A DNA stretch of 64,000 bases from an uncultured Methanobrevibacter sp. (GCF_947169325.1 NZ_CAMVPN010000001.1:80089-144088); one strand, 5' to 3'. Shown: positions 20,701-28,400, numbered from the stretch's first letter. The notes: generated from the letters alone by a model not told the origin. A program made the numbers and translations.

Positions 20701-22016
20701 CTTCAAAAGAAAACGACACAAACCTTACAAACAACAGGTACGTTTCAGAAGATGTTGTTGTCGAAAACTACTACACTTCACTTGACCTCAACACCTATGA
20801 CATTACATATGGTGAAGATGAAATACTCACAGTCAAACTGCCTACAAAAGCCACAGGTGCAGTAAACATAACAGTCGGCAACAGAACATATGATAATGTT
20901 CCAATCAGAAACGGAATGGTTGAACTTCAGGTAAGCGATCTTGGCGCTGGAAGCTATGATGTCCATGTGGCATATGGTGGAGACGGCAAATTCCTGCCAA
21001 ATTCAACAGACGGCAAATTCGGTGTTGCCCGTGCAACCCCAATTATCACAATCGAGGTTGAAGACATCTGGGTATGGGAAATTGAAGTCCTAAACGTAAC
21101 AGTTAATGCTCCTGGATCTGTATTCGTAACAGTAAACGGAATAACCGTTGAAATTCCACTTGAAAACGGTACAGTAACAACAGATGTATTGGCCGCAGCC
21201 GCCAATGGAGCATACAAAGGAAACGCAACATGGAAAATAATCAACCTGCCTGTCGGAACATATCCTGCATACGCACGCTATCCTGGAAATGAAAACTTCA
21301 CAAGTGCAGAGACCTCTGACGTATTCCATGTAAGAGACCTGATTCAAACAAACGTTGCAGTCAATGTCGATGACATCTATGTAGGCGAGGATGCAGTTGT
21401 CCATGTTATTGTCGGACCTAGAGGAGTATCCGGAAACGTAACAGTCAATGTCGATGGCAAAAACTACACAGTTCCTCTTGAGGACGGTGAAGCTACAGTG
21501 ACAATTTCCGGCCTCATTGCAGGAGATCAAAACGTCACAGTATGGTATAACGGCAATATGTACTATCTTCCAAGCGAAAACGCAACATCATTCAATGTCC
21601 TTAAGATGACTCCTCCGATTGATGTGGATGCATTTGACGTCACTTATGGAAAAGATGGAGTAATCATAGTGACAGTTCCGGATGATGCAACCGGCTATAT
21701 TACTATTGAAATCGAAGGCAAACGTTTCACCTCAAAAATCAAGGACGGTCAGGCAGTATTTGTGATACCTGGCCTTAAAGAAGGAAAACATAACATTAAG
21801 GTGTTCTACTCAGGTGATGACAAGTATCTTCCAACAAATACCACAGGCACAATCAAAGTCACTCCTAAAGGTGACCATAAAAATGAAAGTGAACATGGTC
21901 AGTTCTTCAAAGTTGAAGTGCCGAATACAATGTATGCAACAGGCAATCCTATAGGCATGTTAGTTGTTGTTATCATGTCATTATGTTGCATTTATGCAAG
22001 AAGATTCAGAAGATGA
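5736..22016 (+). CDS. Giant adhesin-like protein (ALP 2): beta-helix + 23 DUF11 + 4 Ig-like + anchor
   Basis: Predicted cell-surface adhesin of about 5,426 aa. The track starts at TTG 5733, but ATG 5736 follows at once and is preferred; GAGGT at 5720-5724 serves either. Signal peptide: MKKQIFLSICLFIVFFSMLS...VSA (about residues 1-26). An N-cap with the I-T-V-D-G-N-G-F-T-V signature leads into a very long parallel beta-helix with GGAI(Y/W) turns and NCTF/NNTA strands (about 60-1990). Then come a helix cap (F-T-N-V-T-Y-W-G-V-N-G) and a collar (about 2070-2220), 23 DUF11 repeats of about 121 aa (about 2225-5010), four Ig-like domains (about 5015-5380), and the C-terminal anchor MYATGNP + hydrophobic span + ARRFRR. 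N-x-S/T sequons are very dense. It lies 208 bp downstream of its paralogue ALP 1, with its own promoter. No catalytic residues were recognised; the DUF11 array is probably a stalk. Confidence 0.95.
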   Translation: MKKQIFLSICLFIVFFSMLSVVSASDLAGNDTISAANDGLNTISVTNDQGEILGNPAGNFKNLDKLINDTANDGTASFEGDYAYSSGDEGLSQGILIDKNITVDGNGFTVNASNAASIFEIGAHSSVVLQNINFVNANGNTYGAIKVDSTSTVEIINCNFINNNATSGAAIYLLDSSSASSTLKITGSNFINNTASFGGAIYLNESASHSSTIENSKFINCTSTVSGGACYISADRVTFKKATFENNTAYQNGGALYWEGHIGVINDSIFRFNRAKGYLNSSATVDYTNPNTGIDEVHYDILGGDGGAIEWKGSEATIENTTFYKNTASYRGGSIFFTNLGDENCENITIKSSNFTENYAGLNGGALDWSKGANNATILKSDFIKNTAGRSAGAIYVSGNNLDIEDTVFNYNKVTGENKYDNRTNVSNYTSIGGNGGAICWMGSFGTVDNVTFLNNTATQRGGAIQFERNQNGTVKNSKFENNSAYSDGGAIDWYHGAVNGQLINTTFKNNNILGDGRGAGVYIEGHDTTIRDSRFYRHDITCDGVVYIQGNKSTIKNTTFEDITTTKNGGAIYVLGDDANISTCSFDTCKAYSGGAIYIAGNNAIINYTNMINNYCTEDGGALYVNGTGVKLYNTRLINNTAGDDGGAVNWRGNDGTIYNITCINNKGISINKPNGETSSSRGGTIAITGSNITLSESSFKSSSVWMESSKKPTKVDGGALFITGNNVNITGTTFDDCNATNGGGAIYIIGNVTDVVGCTFSNTHAVNGGTIYVVGLDADIQHSDFEKTSATEKGGSIFIEGDRVTILNSTISTSNAENGGAVYVAGDDAEINESSFDNCIATKMGGIMFIVGEGTTIASSVLSNSSSSESGGAIYVNGNNAAIVGSDFENIKSNKANGGAIYVAGSFTDIDHSSFFNCTTSQNGGAIYIEDVGTTISYSNFTKCSANTAGAISINGENTTIEHSVLDHNTAKTSAGAIHVLGKNVLLIYNNFTYNSASIEGGALNIGGQNASVYYSWFDNNGGVQNGGAINWLGGHGDDSIVGSRFTNNKCIGGSRGGGAIYWAASTGTITSGGLIKDTVFINNSATAKHGGAINWYHAVDSKFDNCTFINNTASSDGGAIYSGHQNGGGKNLTITNSRFYNNHANKHGGAIANQMSSSVIYNCTFDNNYANHGGGTIVMKEDSGDNSIIDNCRFYNSDVLLGASTWDDGCGGAISIGKTDTNITISNSVFINTTTHERYGGAVSIRGADSSMINVTIINSSALNDNGGAIYWFGQRGTLDNVNITNSSVKSKNNARDISGGAIYWVGSDGSINDLTIINSSSINNFTTGGNKQVSGGAISIAAENTILTNVEIINSSVYSSKGYGRGGSIFWSTANARLENISITNSSTFGYQGGAIHIGGGGASANNINITNSSLIATANFDVAGGAIYWYSDNSNLNNVSISNSTVEYHFPSGSKSVYGGAIYITGSNVKLTNADIDNSSLIADNGAGFGGAIYRVTSTSNDNLINVSINNSYVYGTAGGAISWHAGNANVENISIINSSVKAAINKNAEGGAIYWTAANSNLTNIYISNSSANYNYASGSNGVHGGAIFVNNVNNKLVNVNIDNSSAIADNGIGNGGAIYWSGSNGKLYNASINNSYLYANSGGAIYWSGSSGSLNDVSIINSSLESTENKDALGGAIYLSGQYCQLNDLSVCNSSVNYSYANGDKRADGGAVYISNSNAWLTNVTIDNSSAFADNGNAHGGSIYWGGNYGNLLNASISNTLANGQGGAIYWSGGNSPVIRNITIINSSTQVKDSIYTANGGAIYSNNVPDLRDILIINSSATDNKEVKGGAIYWTGTNLYNVTVINSTAKGSGDSSYGGAVYWGSQNNRYIYNSTFINATAGYGGAVYKENGVLLVYNTKFINNTATVDGGAVYAKGAVASFYNSTFKNNSAKEHGGAIYYYNHPNSRSTIKDTYIINNTAFQGSGIYATILRCNLENVVLLDNQAHSNKFINQKIGEEGTGKYISAVFVGYDNLLNGIWDDNPVVKNKYYAFTNVTYWGVNGRTVTGREESPNRNDNETRINITIDIYDNNGKFIKSEVVETDSNGMFRYDFNAADESIASFRFYHLEDRYYTNLSDTLSNRSIVKIFVDNIFDGENATVNLNLTDGAWKRMSGDVTVTFNDTRHTTIVIKVINGTGYCDNVSGLEAGTYNATANFPGDATHSGDTDWCIFRVRPIVDLVISKTLDTQKELLNVSDTVKYTITVKNTGLSKSNDVNVTEKLSEHLSLTKATPTRGEYNEKGGYWYIGTLRGGETVTLTIEAKVISAGLISNKVNVSGSEDETNYTNNNASAKNITALPIVDVKVTKKVNITTSSVNVTDKIKFTITVHNNGPCDASDVYVNETLSSHLKFESATVTPGYGSYNRDTGIWYIGNLANQSTAELIIIAKVISNGTIANAVNVTSHENDTNLTNNKDKIKNITALNIVDLTINKNVNAGSYVNVTDTITYTITVHNNGPSDATGVYVNESLSSHLTLISSQVTPGYGQYDAGKGIWHIGDMKNGSKAVLTIVAKVKSNGTIVNAVSVNSTENDTNKSNNRDSVTITALPIVDLSIVKVSNVTGKANVTDKIKFTITVHNNGPSDATHVNVSEVLSKHLELDTYTITPGYGTYNKTTGVWSIGTMQNQSTAVLTIFAKVKSNGTIANAVTIASYENDTNKSNNNYTIKNITALPIVDLLVTKKVNVTTKTLNLTDKLTFTVTVTNKGPCNATNVNVSDVLDSSLKLLDYTATKGDYDGKVWSGIGTLNVGVTETLTIYAQVEFSGEIDNEAIAYSYENDTNLTNNRANVSTILVTTEVDLAVSKMVDNKGPVNVSDQLTFTIVVRNISPNPASGVYVIEKLDSHLKLISADGDYNVTSGIWYIGNLPGRTSAYLTIVAEVITPGNISNAVHVTGFDNDTNLNNNNASIDNITALPIVDMIVKKTVDVEGGYVNVTDIIVYTITVTNAGPCNATNVNVSEPLSSKLKILSNTTNAGYYDADKKVWYIGNMTNHTTVNLTIRAQVISIGTIDNVVIVNSTENDTNKSNNRDKVTIISLPIVDLNITKKSNLTGNVNVTNRIEFTITVKNNGPWDASNVNVSEVLSSNLKLISNNTNAGYYNKTAGIWHIGNLANQSSAKLTLVVEVTDEGIIDNFVNVTSTENDTNLTNNHDEVILQAFYIVDVRVAKTDNASSRDVEVTEKIKFTITVTNAGPCNATGVYVDEGIDSALTILSNTTTKGNYTNGRWYVGNLSVGETQTLEIFTRVDYSGIINNVVVAHSNENDTNLTNNRANITALNSTAHVDLAISKMVNVSGSINVTDQILFTITVKNNGPCNASGVYVIEKLDSHLREVSHSATNGTYNGTVWNIGYLNSDESAVLTIIAEAISKGIVSNVVVVGGFDDDKNQSNNNASIKNITVLPIVDLEITKTVNTGDKVNVTDAITYTITVKNNGPCEATNVNVSEVISSLLNVTGISTSCGKYNESEDIWHIGTMANQSSAVLYIYATVLKNGTIENVVTVSSYENDTNPDNNRANITIEAFPIVDVSITKTVNVSGDVEVTDIIKFTVTVHNDGPCNATNVYVKEALDPALRIIDINITKGVYKDNYTWVIGNMSVGETQTLELITRVAYSGYIVNDVIVYCNENDTDMSNNYDGIGTITSSANVDLTINKTVNTTGPVNVTDFIEFTITVHNNGPCNASGVYVGEALDSLMEIESVKRIDKGTYDGFTWVIGYLDFNETVTLTIVAKVIAAGNITNVATVSGFDNDTNTSNNNASIDNVTALPIVDLQVTKIAELEGDAVNVNDIIQYTVSVRNNGPCDATDVRITEVLSPHLEMITYLTWMGYYDVNEGVWHIGDLPSGYYVDLIIQAQVISNGTISNVAIAHSNENDTNKSNNRADAKNITARPVVDLEIFKEVNVTEGYVNITDQIRYTVTVSNYGPSNATKVSVSEKLSSGLRFINYTADRGDYDEIAGIWYIGNLNRGSTAVLTIDAKVIGDGIIENNVVVYSYENDTNPYNNHAEVAFESIALVDLSVSKTSNVSGNVNVTDIIEFTITAHNDGPSNATGVYVEEILSSSLKLIKYNATIGDYDGFTWNIGRLNANTTATLTIVAEIIAEGIIDNEAFITGMEFDTNESNNYDNISSLNATAYVDLSITKTTNATEIVSVTDLIEFTVKVSNAGPCNATNVLVSEGLDYHLELVSYNATVGTYDGYTWVIGTLNRGANATLTIVARVISTGNISNTVTVTSSEKDTNESNSHANITNLTAYAFVDVSITKETNATPIVSVTDIIEFTVKVSNAGPCNATNVLVSEGLDYHLSLVSYNATVGTYDGYTWVIGNLESGANATLTIVAEVISTGIISNEVTVTYSENDTNTSNDHANITNLTAYAFVDVSITKETNATPIVSVNDIIEFTIKVSNAGPCNATNVLVSEGLSYYLSMISYNATVGTYDGYTWVIGNLNRNSTATLTIVAKVISEGNITNEVTVTCSENDTNTSNDHANITNITALKITDLQITKSSNVSGYVDMYDIIEFTITVHNIGPCDATGVNVSEVLDSHLKLKSYDATLGDYDGRVWTIGDMESNTYAYLTIIAEVIAYGDISNAVNVTGNEYDNDTSGNHANVTNITALPSVDLKVTKTSNVSGVINVTDRIRFTVTVTNNGPCDATDVNVSEVLNSNLKLINYIATVGSYDGKMWNIGILNDKSSATLTIFAEVISAGIITNDVNVTSNEYDTNKSNNNASIDNITSVSITDLKITKIANATLVNVSDLVEFTIEVVNNGPCDAAGVNVSEVLESNLKLIDYKASAGSYDGKVWNIGKMVNQSKATLKIIAQVIGDGTVSNSANVTYDGIDTNKSNNRASSDNITSLPVVDVKVIKTANVTEAKFNEIISYTIVVENDGPSDATEVIVTEHLSNSVGFVKYGASQGSYDVAANIWYVGRLANGTSATLTLTVQITRIGVVENSVDAASKENDTNLTNNRYVSEDVVVENYYTSLDLNTYDITYGEDEILTVKLPTKATGAVNITVGNRTYDNVPIRNGMVELQVSDLGAGSYDVHVAYGGDGKFLPNSTDGKFGVARATPIITIEVEDIWVWEIEVLNVTVNAPGSVFVTVNGITVEIPLENGTVTTDVLAAAANGAYKGNATWKIINLPVGTYPAYARYPGNENFTSAETSDVFHVRDLIQTNVAVNVDDIYVGEDAVVHVIVGPRGVSGNVTVNVDGKNYTVPLEDGEATVTISGLIAGDQNVTVWYNGNMYYLPSENATSFNVLKMTPPIDVDAFDVTYGKDGVIIVTVPDDATGYITIEIEGKRFTSKIKDGQAVFVIPGLKEGKHNIKVFYSGDDKYLPTNTTGTIKVTPKGDHKNESEHGQFFKVEVPNTMYATGNPIGMLVVVIMSLCCIYARRFRR
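7620..7980 (+). repeat. Shared helix module, copy in ALP 2
   Basis: Encodes A-G-D-D-G-G-A-V-N-W ... I-Y-N-I-T-C-I-N-N-K-G-I-S ... S-S-R-G-G-T-I-A-I-T-G-S-N-I-T ... K-V-D-G-G-A-L-F-I-T-G-N-N-V. The same ordered motifs occur twice in ALP 3 and, in looser form, in ALP 5. Asn codons here are almost all AAT, unlike the AAC-rich helix just upstream. Confidence 0.8.
9810..11060 (+). repeat. 125-127-codon super-repeat within the ALP 2 beta-helix
   Basis: Blocks built as NIDNSS-x-I/F-A-D-N-G ... GGAIYW ... NASINNS ... GGAIYWSG ... NSS ... GGAIY recur. The GAT of the D-N-G motif falls at 10200, 10581 and 10956, spacings of 381 and 375 nt; a more diverged copy precedes them near 9828. Each block holds several helix turns, so the helix lengthened by duplicating multi-turn blocks. 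Confidence 0.75.
12400..20770 (+). repeat. Array of 23 DUF11 repeats in ALP 2
   Basis: I counted 23 successive openings of the VDL-x-I-x-K type, average period about 121 codons, each followed by F-T-I-T-V-x-N-x-G-P-C-(N/D)-A-(T/S). Most units hold a single Cys in GPC and several N-x-S/T sequons (NVTD, NATG, NLTNN). Unit 6 has N-I-S-P-N-P in place of the G-P-C motif; unit 23 has D-G-P-S. Units alternate loosely between long forms (TPGYGxYN... IWYIGNL) and short forms (ATxGxYDG... WxIGxL), suggesting growth by block duplication. Confidence 0.88.
18241..19320 (+). repeat. Three near-identical 360-nt DUF11 units
   Basis: DUF11 units 17-19 of ALP 2 repeat with an exact period of 360 nt (120 codons). 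The segment around TTTCAAATGC(A/T)GGTCC recurs at the same offset in all three, followed by ACGTCCTTGTAAGTGAAGG in two of them. Proteins share E-F-T-(V/I)-K-V-S-N-A-G-P-C-N-A-T-N-V-L-V-S-E-G-L. This is the most recent visible duplication in the array. Confidence 0.85.
21930..22013 (+). other. C-terminal anchor of ALP 2 (MYATGNP + membrane span + ARRFRR)
   Basis: Same layout as in ALP 1: T-G-N-P, a hydrophobic stretch with two Cys (S-L-C-C-I-Y), and a basic tail. The conserved part is T-G-N-P, not the L-P of LPXTG. Confidence 0.7.
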
Positions 22017-22026
22017 TTTCATCTTC
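22009..22026 (+). terminator. Hairpin overlapping the ALP 2 stop codon
   Basis: GAAGATG pairs with CATCTTC around ATTT; the TGA stop is inside. No T-run follows directly. T-rich tracts appear from about 22062 to 22088, so the termination point may be there. Confidence 0.4.
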
Positions 22027-22454
22027 AATAATTCTTAAATCCATTCATTTTAGATTCATATTTTTTTCAATTTTTCTAATTTTTTTTTAGGTATAATATT
22101 TCTTTCATTGAACATTGTTTATATTTTTAGGATTCTGTTTTCCATTCATCGTTTACTGGTATACTAGTTTATCTGAATGTGTAATCGGAGCATTTTTAGA
22201 GGGTTTTTGTTTAGTTTCTATATATACAAATTAAATTTTATTTATTATTCAACTCAATTTGTGTAAATATTCAGTTTTATACAGTATCTTTTTGAATTAC
22301 TGTTTAATTTTTATTTCCATTTTTAAATAAATTTTAATATTCAGGCTAAAATTGTGAATAGGAAAAGATATATACTTGTTTAATCTAATAATTAAATCAG
22401 TATGCCGATTTTGAAACGATGAAGTCATACTTATAAAAAAATGAGGTTATTATT
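22017..22454. promoter_or_regulatory. Intergenic region ALP 2-ALP 3 with promoter
   Basis: 438 bp, AT-rich, no gene. GGAAAAGATATATAC (22361-22375) fits an archaeal BRE + TATA box, giving a start near 22395-22400. A second TATA-like stretch lies near 22216. AGTATG (22399-22404) and CATACT (22426-22431) form a weak inverted repeat in the leader. One TGAACA motif occurs at 22109. The RBS GAGGT is at 22443-22447. Confidence 0.5.
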
Positions 22455-25400
22455 ATGAATAAAAAGCAGATATTTATTGTGCTGTGCTTGTTCATAATAT
22501 CCCTTTCAGCAGTTTCAGCTGTATCAGCAACCAATCATATTGATGAGGTTAATCTCACAGCATCTGCGAATCAGGATATTGTACAAGTTGACAGCACCCA
22601 AGAAGATCTCCTGACCGACACGGCGGGAACATTTATACAATTGAATGAGAAGATTCAGGGTGCAGGCGGAAGCGTTACCTTGGATAAAAATTACACATAC
22701 ACTAGTGGCGACAGCATAGTATCCAATGGAATTTCCATTAATAAGGACATTGTTATTGATGGTGCAGGATACACAATAGACGGTGCAAACCAAGCATCAA
22801 TATTCACTATAAGTGGAAATTCACATGTAGTGCTTAAAAACATTAACTTAGTTAATGCTAAAGGTAGTGATGGTGCTGCAATCAGTTTGACTACTGGTGA
22901 CAATGTAGAGATATTCAATTCAAACTTCATCAACAATTCTGCTTCTAATAATGGTGGTGCAATATACATAGCTACCACTTCCTCAATGACCTCAACTTCA
23001 TCTGTTTCTGAATATAACTTTATAATTGCAGATTCAACATTCACTAGCAATACTGCCGATAATGATGGTGGTGCAGTATATGTCAATGGTGCCAATGTAG
23101 GAATATTCAACACTACATTCATGAGCAATGTTGCCGGTGATGACGGTGGTGCAATTAACTGGATGGGTAGTAATGGTACTATATACAATATTACCTGTAT
23201 TGGTAATAAAGGTATAAGTATCGATAAACCTGATGGTAGTACTTCAAGTACTCGTGGTGGTACTATATGTCTTACCGGTTCAGATGTTACCATATCTAAA
23301 TCCAGTTTCACCTCATGTTCTGCTTGGATGGATGATGGTAAAGATCCATTCAAGGTAGATGGTGGTGCACTATTCATTACTGGAGATAATGTTGACATCA
23401 TCGATACCACATTCAATGATTGTAGTGCAGCTCATAATGGTGGTGCAATATACATTATAGGTGATAATACTATAGTTGATAATTGTACCTTTAGTAATTG
23501 TACTGCTAACAATAATAGTGGTGTAATATATGTCGAAGGTGACTCTGCTATAATTAATAATACCATATTCACAAATAATAAAGCTGCCTTTGATGGTGGT
23601 TGTATATATGTAGAAGGTGATGATGGTAAATTATACAATAGTAAATTTATAAATAATGCTGCTGGTGACGATGGTGGTGCAATATACTGGGAAGGTCAAA
23701 GAGGTATAATTCATAATATTACATGTATCAATAATAAAGGTACAAGTGAGGGTAAATCCAGTAGTCGTGGTGGTACTATATGTCTTACCGGTTCCAATGT
23801 AACAGTAACACAGTCAAGCTTCAGTCATTCCAGTGTCAGCATTGATGAAAGCAGGGATGTCTCCAAGATTGATGGTGGTGCATTATTCGTTACCGGTAAT
23901 AATGTTGATATAATCGATACTAGTTTTGATGATTGTAGTGCTACCCATGGTGGAGGTGCTCTATACATTATCGGTAATGATACCGTCATTACAGGCTGCA
24001 CTATCAATGACTGTAAAGCTATGGGTGGTTCAGCAATTTGCATTGAAGGTCATGATGCTCACATTACCCAATCAAACATTACAAACTCATTAAGTTTTGA
24101 GGCTGGTGGGGTATATGTAAATGGTCCAAATACAGTAATTTCTGCAAACTTCATAAACTGTACCGCAGGTGATGCGAAAAATATAGGAAGCGGTGCAGCA
24201 ATTTATGTAAATGGTGTCAACACCCAAATCACAGGATCAACATTCCTCAACTCAACCGCAAATGGCGGTGACGGTGGTGCCGTTTTCGTTGGAGGATTCA
24301 ACACTCTCATCAAAGACTCAGACTTCAAATTCACAAAAGCGGATGACGGTAAAGGTGGAGCAATCTACATTGCAGGTGACTCCGCAAACGTTTTAGATTC
24401 AACATTCGATGAAGCTCATGCTGAATATGGTGGTGCAATCTACATCGGAGGTTACAGAACAGGTAGAGATGCAAAAGTTCTTGACTGTAACATCACATCA
24501 TCAACATCAGATTGTGATGGTGGAGCAATCTATGTTGCAGGTAACAATGCACTCATTTCAGCTAACATCAACAATGCACATGCATTAGGATTGAATGCAG
24601 GCAACGGTTCAGGTGGTGCAATCTATGTCGGCGGTGATAATTCAAACATCACTGCATCCACTTTCGAAAACTGTAGTGCAGGAATGGATTCATTCGGTGG
24701 AGCAATCTACATTGAAGGAAACGACGCAAATGTTGAAAAATCCACATTCCACAACACCTATGCAACTGAAGGTGAAACCGGTGCCAGCGGTGGAGCAATC
24801 TACATTGCAGGTCATGATGCAGTAGTAAGCGAATCAGATTTCACTGACTGTCATGCACGTGAAGGTGGTGTAATCTCCATTAAAGGAGGATACTCCAAAG
24901 TAAAAGAGTCACAAATGACTGACTGCTATGCATTTGATGACGGTGGAGCAATCTACATTTCAGGTGGAATATTCACAGACATTTCCAATTCAACTTTCGA
25001 AAACTGTGCAGCACTCAGCAATGACGGTGGTGCAATCTACATTGACGGTTACGTCACTTCCATTAAAGACTCACAGTTCACCAACTGTGCAGCATCCTCT
25101 CAAAACGGTGCAGGTGGTGCAATCTACATTGAAGGTGACAACACCACAATAACAAACGCAAAATTCGATTCATGCATCAGTGTTGACGGTGGAGCAATCT
25201 ACATCCAAGGTGATTATGTAGGCATATCCGATTCCGAGTTTAAATCAAACAGCCTCATGGATTACTCAGATGAGGATAATTATGGTGGAGCTATATATGT
25301 AAACGGTGCAAAAGCAGTAATTTCCACATCAACATTTGAAAACCACTCAGCATTTACCGGTGGTGCAATATACATTAACGGTACAGATACCACAATTTCA

Positions 25401-28400
25401 GATTCAAGTTTCACAAAATCAGCTGCCGATTACGGTGGTGCAATATTCATACAAGGAGCCAACGCTAAAGTAGTGGCTTCAGACATCAATGATTCATCAT
25501 CCAAATACGATGGTGGAGCAATTTATGTAAACGGTACAAACGCATTCATATCTGCTGACTTTACAAACTGTAATGCAGGTGATGATGACATTGCAGGAAA
25601 CGGCGGTGCAATATATGTAAGGGGTACCAACGCAGATATCGAAGATTCCACATTCATAAACTGCGCAGCAGTAAATGATGGTGATGGTGGAGCCATTTTC
25701 GTGGCAGGAGTAAATACCACTGTAGAAAAATCCAAATTCAACAATGCAAATGCCCGTGAAGGTGGAGCAATTTACATTGAAGGCGCTTCAGCTACCGTAA
25801 GCGAATCAGAATTCGAAGACACTCACGCTTATGACGGTGGGGCAATCTACATTGAAGGAAACGATACAAAAATAGAAAACGTAGATATCTCATCAAGTTA
25901 CTCAGCCCAAAACGGTGGGGCAATTTACGTGCATGGAGTACGTACAACAGTCAAAGACGCTACTTTCACCGAAACCAATACTGAAAATGACGGTGTAGGT
26001 GGTGCAATCAATATTGTAGGTGAAAACACTACAATCGAAGATTCCAATTTCACCAACAGCAATTCCACAGCGGGTGGAGCAATCTATGTAACCGGTGACA
26101 ATGCAGCAATCAGAAATTCCCACTTCTCAGACATCATATCCGATACCAGCGGTGGGGCAATTTACGTTGCAGGAAGCAACACCAAAATCTCAGATGACAC
26201 ATTCGTTTCATGTCACTCAGAAGGTGCAACCGGTTATTCCGGCGGTGGAGCAATTTATGTTGCAGGTGACGGAACATACATTTCAGGATCAGAATTTGCA
26301 GATTCCACATCAAAAAGATACGGTGGAGCTATTTACGTAGCAGGTAAGAATACCCACATTGCAGATTCCAAATTCACATCCAACCATGCAGACCACTCTG
26401 CAGGTGCAATATACATTTCAAAATATGATGATGTAGTAAACGGCAAACCTGTTGTTGTTGAAGCTCAAAACACCAATATCGAAGATTGTATATTCGACCA
26501 AAACACTGCTGTAATCTCAGGTGGTGCAGTGAGAGTTTCAGGTACAAATACAACAATCAACCGTTCCCAGTTCACAACCAACAAAGTTACTTCAGGCTTT
26601 GGAGGAGATGACAAAGCAATTGGTGGAGCACTATACATTGACGGTATAAACGCTACAGTACAATACTCATCATTTGTTGCTAATACAGCTAACGGTAAAG
26701 GTGGAGCTGTCTACTGGAACGGTGGTCACGGTGGAGACTCAATCATAGGATGTAATTTCACCAAAAACAGAGCAAATACCTATGACAACTCTCTAGGTGG
26801 AGCTGTTTACTGGAGTGCAGGTGGAGCATCAACTCCTGGTGGTCTTGTAAAAGACACAATCTTTGACAGCAACTACGCAGGAAAACACGGTGGAGGTATG
26901 GACTGGTACAGGTCATACAACAGTGTAATGCAAAACTGTACATTCATAAACAACACCGCAGTAAAAGACGGTGGAGGTTTCTACATAGGTGATACTGGTG
27001 GAAAAGGTAGAAATATCACTTTAACTGATTGTAAATTCATCAATAACACTGCAGGTTATGCAGGTGGAGCATTATCCAATCAAATGTCAGATTCACAGTT
27101 CATCAATTCAACTTTCATTGGAAACAAAGCTAAATTCGGTGGATCAGTCATAATGAAAGACGCAGTGACTGTCAACAATAAAATTATAGGATGTACTTTC
27201 ATCAATTCAGTTGCTGAAGACGATCCAAAAGTCGAAATACAAGTAAGAGGTAAAGGTGGAGCAATATTTGCAAGAGACAACAAGATTACAGTTGACAACA
27301 GCACATTCATCAACTGTAGCGCTCTTGAAGGTGGAGCAATCTACTGGAACGGTGGTATGAACTACAAGAATACCGACCCTGCCTCAGCACACAGCACCAA
27401 ATATTTAGGTATCGACGGTGTAGTTTCCAATTCAATATTCACAGACAACAATGCGGTCCGTGGTGGAGCTGTCTACTGGCAAGCTACCAACGGTACAATC
27501 GCAAATTCCACATTCACAGGCAATGATGCAACAGACGGTGGTGCATTATACTGGGAAGGTGGAGTAGAATACATGGACGTTAAATTCAATTATCCAAAAA
27601 CCTTTGTTGTTCATGGTGAAAACGGTATTGTATACAATTCCACATTCACCAGAAACACTGCTCAAAACGGTGGTGCAGCTTATTGGACTGGTACCAACGG
27701 TTTAATATCAGACTCAACATTCACAGAAAACGAAGCTAATATGGGTGGAGCAGTATACTGGAACAACATTACTCAAACCGCAACCTACACTGTACCTAAA
27801 ACCAATGTGCAGTACAACAAGACTGTATCAGCAGGTCAAAACGGATTGATATCCAATTCCAAGTTCACCAGCAACGCAGCTAAAGGCAGTGACGCTTTAG
27901 GTGGAGCATTATACTGGAATTCATCCTCAAGCGAGGTAGCTGATTCAACATTCATGAACAACACTGCAGAATTAGGTGGAGCAATCTACTGGGTTAACGG
28001 TAAAGCAATCGACAATTCAGTATTCAGATACAATAAGGCAGACAACGGTTCAGCAATGTATGTCGATGAATCCGCTCCTAGAATGGACATCATTGATTCA
28101 AAATTCTTCGACAACAGGGCTAAATCAAACCGCTTCGATCCTTTATCATTGAATGTCGATGAAGACAAAAAAATCATTACTTTGGATGCTTACTTCAGAG
28201 GTAACGACAATATCATCAACGCAATATACAATGACGGCGAAAATAACGTATACTTCACTAACGTATACTATTTAGGAGTCAACGGAGTTAAAAATACAGG
28301 CAATGCTGCTGTAGCTCCACAAAAAATCGATGGTATTCCACAGGACCCTGACAAATTATACCAAACTGACTATGAAGTTTACCAAACTGTTGACGTAACC

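Noticed and set aside
22434-22440. A-run before ALP 3 as a phase-variation tract
   Set aside because: Seven A in an AT-rich leader is unremarkable, and no long homopolymer was noticed inside the coding regions. Variation is more likely through the large repeats.
22691-23416. 241-aa reverse-strand ORF
   Set aside because: Antisense shadow of the ALP 3 helix; its recurring I-A-P-P is the complement of the GGAI-coding GGTGGTGCAATA turns. The same applies to the other minus-strand ORFs in the track.
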